From the NCBI GenBank assembly GCA_035995165.1, contig DASYKU010000013.1, forward strand, positions 1-46,600: a stretch of DNA of 46,600 bases, read 5' to 3'. Both the position numbers and the translations under genes were made by a program. A model generated the notes under the pieces. It saw only the letters and a program-made list of their open reading frames with translations, was not told where the DNA came from and did not search any database. Below are positions 41,486-46,600 of this stretch, piece by piece. The stretch is from Mycobacteriales bacterium (lineage in GTDB: Bacteria; Actinomycetota; Actinomycetes; Mycobacteriales; CADCTP01). Positions within the stretch are counted from its first letter, which is position 1. Every line of letters begins with the position of its first letter.

Positions 41486-42841
41486 GTGCATGTGATCCGC
41501 GCGCCGCGTGTCGTTGCTGACAGCGTGCCGCTCGGACCAGCCTGCGTCGCCGTTTCCGACGGATCGGTGCTGGGCGTGGTCGCGGGCGACACGTACGGTG
41601 GCGTCTCGCCCGATCTGGACCTGCCCTCCGGCGTCCTCGTCCCCGGCCTCGTCGACCTGCAGATCAACGGCTGCTTCGGGGTCGACTTCGTCGCGGCCGG
41701 ACCGGACGAATGGCGCGACGTGGCCCGGCGGCTGCCGGAGACCGGCGTCACCGCGTTCCTGCCGACGTTCATCACCGCGCCGGTCCCGGATCTGGTCGCC
41801 GCGCTGCGCCGGACCGCGGAGCTGCCCGACCTCGGCGGCGCCCGGGTGCTCGGCGTGCACGTCGAGGGACCGTTCCTGGCCCCGAACCGGCACGGCGCGC
41901 ACGACCCGGACCTGCTGCGCGACCCCACCCCGGACGCGATCGACGCGCTGATCGAGGCGGCGCCCGGCCTGCTGCGGATGCTCACCCTCGCGCCCGAACG
42001 GCCCGGAGGCATGGCCGCGGTCCGGCGGCTGGCCGAGGCCGGCGTGCTGGTCAGCGTCGGGCACAGTGACGCCACCGCGGCCCAGGCCGAGGCGGCCGCG
42101 GACGCCGGCGCCCGGCTGGTCACCCACCTGTTCAACGCGATGCGCCCGCTGCACCACCGCGAACCCGGAGTGGTCGGGCAGGCTCTGGCCGACGAGCGGC
42201 TGACCTGCGGCCTGATCGCGGACCTGCACCACGTGGCCGCGCCGGTCTGCCGGCTCGCGTTCGCCGCCGCACCGGGACGGATCATGCTCGTCACCGACGC
42301 GGTCGCGGCCGCCGGGATGCCGCCGGGCACGTACGACCTGGGCGGTCAGCAGGTCTCGGTCGACCCACTGGGCCTGCCCCGGCGCGCGGACGGCACGATC
42401 GCCGGCTCCGGGCTGCGGCTGGACGCCGCGATCGCGAACGTCGTCGCCGCCGGGATCGACCTGCGCTCGGCGGTGGACGCGGCCACCCGGCTGCCGGCCG
42501 ACATCATCGGCCGCCCCGACCTCGGCCGGATCGCCCCCGGCGCCACCGCCGACCTGGTCTGGCTCGGCGACGATCTGACCGCGCGGGCGACCTGGCTCGG
42601 CGGGCGGCTCGCGTACGGGCAGGTGCCGGGCGCGGTGGACGGCACCGCCGCACCGAGGCCCGCCGCCGCGCCGAGGCCGACCGCCGCGCCGAGGCCGGCC
42701 GCCGCGCCGAGGCCGGCCGGGTCGCCGACGCCGACCGGGTCGCCGATGCCGGCGGGAGCGCCGAGCCCGGCCGGGTCGTCGAGCTCGGCCGCCGAGCGCG
42801 CCGCCGCATCGAGCCCGGCCGCCGACCGGGTCGGGCCGTGA
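41486..42841 (+). CDS. nagA: N-acetylglucosamine-6-phosphate deacetylase with repetitive C-terminal tail
   Basis: About 451 residues. The amidohydrolase part (1-380) shows DLQINGCFGVDF near residue 57, HVEGPFLAPNRHGAHD near 129 (metal Glu), VGHSDATAAQA near 191, THLFNAMRPLHHREPG near 212, ADLHHV near 247 and catalytic Asp in LVTDAVAAAG near 270. It removes acetate from GlcNAc-6-P. The last 70 residues are a Pro/Ala/Ser-rich tail built from 18-bp repeats, absent from the usual 380-residue enzyme. GTG 41486 has GGGGGAGG upstream. GTGA overlaps the following gene. Controlled by the adjacent dre-like sites. Confidence 0.92.
   Translation: MHVIRAPRVVADSVPLGPACVAVSDGSVLGVVAGDTYGGVSPDLDLPSGVLVPGLVDLQINGCFGVDFVAAGPDEWRDVARRLPETGVTAFLPTFITAPVPDLVAALRRTAELPDLGGARVLGVHVEGPFLAPNRHGAHDPDLLRDPTPDAIDALIEAAPGLLRMLTLAPERPGGMAAVRRLAEAGVLVSVGHSDATAAQAEAAADAGARLVTHLFNAMRPLHHREPGVVGQALADERLTCGLIADLHHVAAPVCRLAFAAAPGRIMLVTDAVAAAGMPPGTYDLGGQQVSVDPLGLPRRADGTIAGSGLRLDAAIANVVAAGIDLRSAVDAATRLPADIIGRPDLGRIAPGATADLVWLGDDLTARATWLGGRLAYGQVPGAVDGTAAPRPAAAPRPTAAPRPAAAPRPAGSPTPTGSPMPAGAPSPAGSSSSAAERAAASSPAADRVGP
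42644..42715 (+). repeat. 18-bp tandem repeat in the nagA tail
   Basis: Four consecutive 18-bp units encoding (A/T)AAPRP, followed by degenerate Ser-Pro-Thr-Gly units. They form the non-homologous C-terminal extension of NagA. Confidence 0.88.
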
Positions 42842-43914
42842 CGGGTCCGGCCGTGACGGCTCAGCCCGCCGTCGGCACCACCCGGATGCTGGCCGAGATC
42901 CGGGAGCAGCCGGCGGCGCTGCGGCGCACCCTGGACGCGCTCCTCCCGCTGGAGCCGGCCGTGGCCGCGCTGGCCGCCCGGACCAGGCAGGTGCTGTTCA
43001 TCGCCCGCGGCTCCTCCGACGCCGCCGCGCTCTACGGCCGCTACCTCTGCGAGGTCGGCGCCGGCCGGCTGGCCACCCCGGCCTCGCCCTCCGTCGCCAC
43101 CCGCTACCGCCGCCGGCTCGACCTCGACGGCGTGCTCGCGGTCGCCCTCTCGCAGTCCGGCCGGACCGAGGAGATCGTCGAGACGCTGGCCTGGGCGGCC
43201 GACTGCGGCGCGGCCACGGTCGCGGTCACCAACGACGGCGGCAGCCCGCTCGCGGCCGCGGCCGAGCTCGCGCTGGTGACCGAGGCCGGCCCGGAGTACG
43301 CGGTGCCGGCCACCAAGTCGTACACGACCCAGCTGGCGGCCTTGGTCGTGCTGGCCCTCGGGCTCGGCGCCGATCCCGCGTTGCGGGACGAGGCCGCGAG
43401 AATCCCCGATGCGGTGGCGGAATCCCTCGAATCCGATGTGGACCCACTGGTCGACGCGCTGTCCGATGTGGACGGACTGGTGGTGTCCGGCCGCGGATTC
43501 GCCGCCTCCACCGCCTGGGAGCTCTCGCTGAAGGTTCGCGAGACATGCTCGATCGACGCAAGTGGACTGTCCTATGCGGACCTGCTCCACGGCCCGATCG
43601 CGGTCGCCGGACCGCGGACGCCGGCCCTGCTGGTCGCGGCCGGCGACGGTCCCGTGCTCGACGGCGTGCTCGCGCTCGCGGACCGGTTGCACGCCGCCGG
43701 CGTCCCCGTGTACGCAGTCGGCGGCGGGCCGGAGCTGGCCGCGCGGGCCGACGTCGCCCTGCCCGGCCCGGATCTGTCCGAGCGGCTCGCCCCGCTCGCG
43801 CTGGTCGTACCGGGTCAGCGGGCGGTGGAGGCGCTGGCCCGCCGGCTCGGGCTCGACCCGGACGCGCCCGGCGGCTTGAAGAAGGTGACCCAGACCGACG
43901 AGAGGCCGGCATGA
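42838..43914 (+). CDS. SIS-domain GlcN-6-P deaminase/isomerase-like protein (NagB-II type)
   Basis: A 358-residue protein of two SIS domains without a glutaminase domain, as in NagB-II or FrlB/AgaS-type sugar-phosphate enzymes. First-domain motifs are IARGSSDAAALYGRY near residue 55 and LSQSGRTEEIVET near 103; PATKSYTTQLAAL near 160 and ELSLKVRETCSIDASGLSYADLLHGP near 228 match GlmS-like isomerase domains. In this operon it most likely converts GlcN-6-P to Fru-6-P and ammonia, replacing classical NagB. GTG 42838 overlaps nagA and its stop overlaps murQ (ATGA). Confidence 0.87.
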   Translation: MTGPAVTAQPAVGTTRMLAEIREQPAALRRTLDALLPLEPAVAALAARTRQVLFIARGSSDAAALYGRYLCEVGAGRLATPASPSVATRYRRRLDLDGVLAVALSQSGRTEEIVETLAWAADCGAATVAVTNDGGSPLAAAAELALVTEAGPEYAVPATKSYTTQLAALVVLALGLGADPALRDEAARIPDAVAESLESDVDPLVDALSDVDGLVVSGRGFAASTAWELSLKVRETCSIDASGLSYADLLHGPIAVAGPRTPALLVAAGDGPVLDGVLALADRLHAAGVPVYAVGGGPELAARADVALPGPDLSERLAPLALVVPGQRAVEALARRLGLDPDAPGGLKKVTQTDERPA

Positions 43915-44822
43915 CCACTTCCGTGCACGTGGACTCGCCCACCGAGGGCCGCAACCCCGCCACCGGGGACATCGACCGGCTGCCGACCGCGGACGTCGTA
44001 CGGCTGATCCTCGCCGAGGACGCCACCGTGCCCGCCGCGGTGGCCGGGGCCCTGCCGGAGCTGGCCCAGGCCGTCGACCTGCTGGTGGCCGTGCTGCGGG
44101 GCGGCGGGCGGGTGCACCTCGCCGGCGCCGGCACGTCGGGGCGGCTGGCCGCACTCGACGCCGACGAGATCATCCCGACGTACGGGCTGGAGCCCGGACG
44201 CTGGACCGCCCACGTGGCTGCGTACGACGGCGTGGTCGACGGGGAGGACGACACGGTCGCCGGCGCGGAGATCGGGGCGCTGGCCGGTCCGGGCGACGTG
44301 CTGGTCGGGGTCACCGCGAGCGGTCGCACACCGTTCGCCATCGCTGCGCTCCGTAGAGCACGCGAACGCGGTGCACGCACAGTGTTGCTCTCCGGAAACC
44401 CCTCTGCCGCCGCAGGGTCCGAAGTGGACGTCCACGTCGCGATCCGGACCGGACCGGAGGCGGTGACCGGCTCGACCCGCCTGAAGGCCGGTACCGCACA
44501 GAAACTGGCCCTCAACGCGCTGTCCACCGCGACAATGGTCCGTTGTGGACGGACCTGGTCCAACCTCATGGTCGGCGCGGTGGCGACCAACTCGAAGCTG
44601 CGGGGCCGCATCGCTGCCGCGCTGGTCGCCGCGACCGGCGAGGACGCCGATGTGTGCGCGGAGGCGGTCGAAAAGGCCGATGGGGACGGCAGAGTGGCGC
44701 TTCTCACCCTCCTCAGTGGAGTGTCCATTCCGGTTGCACGGAGTGTTCTTGCTGGCACCGGTGGTCACTTGCGGGAGGCGCTCGACCTGGTTGCGACCCG
44801 GGATCCTGCTCCGAACGGGTGA
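43911..44822 (+). CDS. murQ: MurQ-like N-acetylmuramic acid 6-phosphate etherase, altered active site
   Basis: A 303-residue SIS-fold protein clearly of the MurQ family: TEGRNPATGDIDRL at 11-24, GAGTSGRLAALDADE at 72-86, ASGRTPFAIAAL near 140, VTGSTRLKAGTAQKLALNALST near 185 and NLMVGAVATN near 220. MurQ removes lactate from MurNAc-6-P to give GlcNAc-6-P, which feeds NagA. Glu86 matches the E. coli catalytic Glu83, but the position of the second catalytic residue (Glu114 in E. coli) is Asp110, and that loop is about seven residues shorter, lacking the usual AGG. It may be a divergent etherase. ATG overlaps the SIS gene. Confidence 0.82.
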   Translation: MTTSVHVDSPTEGRNPATGDIDRLPTADVVRLILAEDATVPAAVAGALPELAQAVDLLVAVLRGGGRVHLAGAGTSGRLAALDADEIIPTYGLEPGRWTAHVAAYDGVVDGEDDTVAGAEIGALAGPGDVLVGVTASGRTPFAIAALRRARERGARTVLLSGNPSAAAGSEVDVHVAIRTGPEAVTGSTRLKAGTAQKLALNALSTATMVRCGRTWSNLMVGAVATNSKLRGRIAAALVAATGEDADVCAEAVEKADGDGRVALLTLLSGVSIPVARSVLAGTGGHLREALDLVATRDPAPNG

Positions 44823-44823
44823 A

Positions 44824-44857
44824 GTCTGTCCCGGATACGCGTCACGGTGGGTCAGAC
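44824..44857 (+). terminator. Weak terminator-like hairpin after murQ
   Basis: GTCTGTCCC (44824-44832) and GGGTCAGAC (44849-44857) pair with one central mismatch and a 16-nt loop, immediately after the murQ stop and just before the promoter of the riboswitch transcript. Confidence 0.4.
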
Positions 44858-44861
44858 GTCC

Positions 44862-44889
44862 TTGACTCCGTCTGTACAGGCCGTAGTCT
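44862..44889 (+). promoter_or_regulatory. Sigma-70-type promoter of the riboswitch/NlpC transcript
   Basis: TTGACT at 44862-44867, a 16-bp spacer and TAGTCT at 44884-44889. Transcription would begin near 44896, about 40 nt before the riboswitch. This is the best -35/-10 pair seen in the window. Confidence 0.65.
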
Positions 44890-44937
44890 TCACGCGGCTT
44901 ACCGGCCGTCTGTCACCCACTAGGGGGTGACACCGGG

Positions 44938-45095
44938 AAGTCACCGCCTAATCACGGCGCGGAAACACTCGAAGCCGTGAGCCGGGGACCCACTTCTTCC
45001 CCTGGGGTGAATCGGCACGACCGCCCGCTCGCGGACGGCCTGCCGTAGGGCGCCTTCCACGCCCGAACCCGTCAGCTAACCCGGTCGGTGGAACT
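44938..45095 (+). promoter_or_regulatory. c-di-AMP riboswitch (ydaO/yuaA type)
   Basis: The conserved blocks of the ydaO class appear in order: CGCCTAATC near 44945, the GGAAACAC segment near 44961, GCCGGGGACCCAC near 44981, GGGGTGAATC near 45004, then CCGAACCCGTCAGCTAACC near 45063-45081. A closing helix can form between CACCG (44942-44946) and CGGTG (45086-45090). The element lies in the leader of a secreted NlpC/P60 hydrolase, a known context for this riboswitch in actinobacteria. The Shine-Dalgarno of the gene follows 13 nt after the closing helix. In this class high c-di-AMP usually turns expression off. Confidence 0.9.
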
Positions 45096-45118
45096 GGAAG
45101 ACAAGGAGTGCCGCCTCG

Positions 45119-46180
45119 GTGGCAGTACCGAGACCGTATTCCCGCCTGTCCCGATCCCTTTCTGTTGCTGGTGCGGTGGCCCTGATGGTGGGGTTCTTCG
45201 CGACCAGTGGCCAGGCGGCCCCCGGCGCGACCACCCCCTCCGCGCCGACCACCGCCGCACAGGCGATGGCCCAGCTGAAGGCGTTCAACGAGCAGTTCGA
45301 GAAGGTCACGGAGCAGTTCAACGACGCTCGGATCCTGCTCGGGAAGCGCACGGCCCAGTCCAAGGCCGCCGCGGCGAAGGCGACGGCCGCCGCCAAGACG
45401 GTTTCGGCGTTCCGGGGCCGGATCAAGCAGCTGGTGGCGTCCGAGTCGCGCTCGGACCCGTTCGGGACGTTCGGGGCGATGCTGTCCAGCAGCTCGCCGG
45501 GTGACTTCGTCTCCCAGGCGAGCATCATCGACGTCGTGTCGAGCCGCCGCGCGGCGGTACTCACCGAGGCGACCAAGGCAAGCACCGCGGCTGCGAAGGC
45601 GGCCGGCGATGCCAAGGCGGCCCAGGCCGCGGCGGCGAAGCTGACCGCCAGCCTGGCCGCGAAGCGGACCGACCTGGCCAAGCGCTCGGCGCAGAGCCAG
45701 ACGATGTTCAACAAGCTGACCGCGTCGGAGAAGCAGACGTTCCTCGACTCGCCACCGGCGGCCGATCGGGCCTCCCGGGACGAGTCGCGGACGCCGCCGG
45801 CCAGCAGTGGTCCGACCGTGAACGTGCCGGCCAGCGGCGGCGCGGCGACCGCGATCGCGGTGGCCCGCTCGAAGCTCGGCAGCCCGTACGTCTGGGCCGC
45901 CTCGGGACCGTCCACTTTCGACTGCTCGGGTCTGACCATGTACGCCTGGGCTGCGGCGGGGGTCTCGCTCCCGCACTCCTCCCAGCTGCAGTTCAGCACC
46001 GGCCGGCAGGTGTCGGCCTCCTCGCTCCAGCCCGGTGACCTCGTCTTCTACGGGTCCCCGATCCATCACGTGGCGCTGTACGTGGGCGGTGGACAGGTCA
46101 TCCACGCTCCGCAGACCGGCGACGTCGTGCGGTACGCGAGCGTGGACATGATGCCGATCAGCGGGGCCATCCGGCCCTAG
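45119..46180 (+). CDS. Secreted NlpC/P60 peptidoglycan endopeptidase
   Basis: A 353-residue secreted wall hydrolase. A Sec signal peptide spans residues 1-33 (membrane core AGAVALMVGFFA, cleavage near SGQA-AP). Residues about 45-215 are a long alanine/lysine-rich coiled coil as in RipA/PcsB-type hydrolases. Residues about 235-353 are the NlpC/P60 domain: nucleophile Cys269 in FDCSGLTMYAW, His317 in HHVALYVG, and a third polar site near HAPQTGD. It should cut stem-peptide bonds, usually D-Glu to the diamino acid. GTG 45119 has AAGGAG 10 nt upstream. It is controlled by the c-di-AMP riboswitch and its own promoter. Confidence 0.93.
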   Translation: MAVPRPYSRLSRSLSVAGAVALMVGFFATSGQAAPGATTPSAPTTAAQAMAQLKAFNEQFEKVTEQFNDARILLGKRTAQSKAAAAKATAAAKTVSAFRGRIKQLVASESRSDPFGTFGAMLSSSSPGDFVSQASIIDVVSSRRAAVLTEATKASTAAAKAAGDAKAAQAAAAKLTASLAAKRTDLAKRSAQSQTMFNKLTASEKQTFLDSPPAADRASRDESRTPPASSGPTVNVPASGGAATAIAVARSKLGSPYVWAASGPSTFDCSGLTMYAWAAAGVSLPHSSQLQFSTGRQVSASSLQPGDLVFYGSPIHHVALYVGGGQVIHAPQTGDVVRYASVDMMPISGAIRP

Positions 46181-46215
46181 CCAGCTCCACCGTCCACAAA
46201 GGACGGGTACGTCCA

Positions 46216-46249
46216 GCGAGGGTCCGGCCGCGGTGCGCCGGGCCCTCGC
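46216..46249 (+). terminator. Strong intrinsic terminator of the NlpC/P60 gene
   Basis: A 13-bp stem (46216-46228 GCGAGGGTCCGGC with 46237-46249 GCCGGGCCCTCGC, one G-U pair) and an 8-nt loop. A smaller GGACG-4-CGTCC hairpin precedes it at 46201-46214. Confidence 0.75.
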
Positions 46250-46304
46250 AGTACGTCCGACCCCAGGCGTTCGGACCGGCGACGGATCGGGTAGGTCGAG
46301 CGGC

Positions 46305-46600
46305 ATGACCGAGCCGGAGGACCAGGACCTGCCCGCGATCACGGAGGCGATGACCGCGGTGGGTGCCGCCCGGACCGCCGAGGAGGCGCTGCGCCAGGCC
46401 GCGCACGCCAGCTGGTCCGGCGTCAGCACCGCCGCCGACGTCTACACCGTCTTCGGCGCCGTCGGCTACTCGCTGGAGATCATCCCGGACCTGCTCGACC
46501 AGCTCACCGCCTGGCTGGAGAAGCACCAGGATGGCCTGGACGTCTCCGACACCGAGACCAGCGTCGCCGCCCGCCTGGCGGACGTCCGGGCCGATGTCAC
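46305..46600 (+). CDS. Hypothetical protein, 3'-truncated by the window
   Basis: An open frame from ATG 46305 runs through the window end (98 complete codons). The protein is helical and acidic at its start. A W-S-G turn (ASWSGVSTAADVYTVFG near residue 37) between amphipathic helices gives a faintly WXG-like look, but there is not enough sequence to assign a family. The base composition matches real coding in this window (G/C at third positions). No clear Shine-Dalgarno (GGTCGAG about 6 nt upstream is weak). It follows the terminator of the hydrolase gene and so is a separate unit. Confidence 0.55.
   Translation, partial: MTEPEDQDLPAITEAMTAVGAARTAEEALRQAAHASWSGVSTAADVYTVFGAVGYSLEIIPDLLDQLTAWLEKHQDGLDVSDTETSVAARLADVRADV

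Overview
The window is a high-GC chromosomal segment from an actinobacterium. Evidence for this is a SepH homologue, DUF3027, DUF2530 and DUF5709 proteins, UdgX, the futalosine-pathway enzyme MqnB, a SigE-family sigma factor, a DasR-like GntR regulator, ESX/T7SS-type WXG-like proteins, and heavy use of GTG starts, 4-bp start/stop overlaps and TANNNT -10 boxes placed 6-7 nt before a start codon. The genus cannot be resolved from the sequence alone. No rRNA, tRNA, insertion sequence, phage gene or CRISPR array was seen, so this looks like ordinary chromosome with a few accessory loci.

Layout. 1-10.6 kb: a truncated larE, a cold-shock-domain gene, mqnB with an overlapping MFS gene, then a rightward run of DUF3027, a very large Hsp90/sacsin-type ATPase, DUF2530, MarR, MFS, a one-TM protein and thpR. 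10.6-20.9 kb: an aldo/keto reductase whose promoter carries a palindrome resembling the marR promoter site; a three-gene MacB/FtsX-type ABC system with two unequal ATPases; a TrmH-family methyltransferase; and a heterodimeric ABC exporter. 20.9-28.7 kb: sepH with an unusually long repeat-built linker, a SigE-family sigma factor with a membrane beta-propeller partner, serC, citrate synthase, pdxH and an MFS gene. 28.8-32.1 kb: udgX and a two-gene locus encoding T7SS-like WXG proteins, one with paired thrombospondin-type-3 calcium repeats and a C-terminal membrane anchor. 32.3-39.5 kb: two ABC-2 systems, a NarL-type two-component pair and a class I photolyase. 39.5-46.6 kb: a lipoprotein, DUF5709, and an amino-sugar recycling cluster (GntR regulator, three dre-like operators, nagA, SIS isomerase/deaminase, murQ-like etherase), then a c-di-AMP (ydaO-type) riboswitch in front of a secreted NlpC/P60 peptidoglycan hydrolase.

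How the parts fit together. The last 6 kb reads as a cell-wall module: amino sugars from wall turnover are catabolised by the nagA-SIS-murQ operon under a DasR-like repressor, and the neighbouring wall hydrolase is gated by c-di-AMP. The most novel-looking items are the WXG/TSP3 surface locus, the shared MarR palindrome at two promoters about 4 kb apart, the MurQ homologue with an altered second catalytic residue and shortened loop, and ThpR starting at CTG. All functions are read from sequence motifs; nothing was searched or computed against databases.
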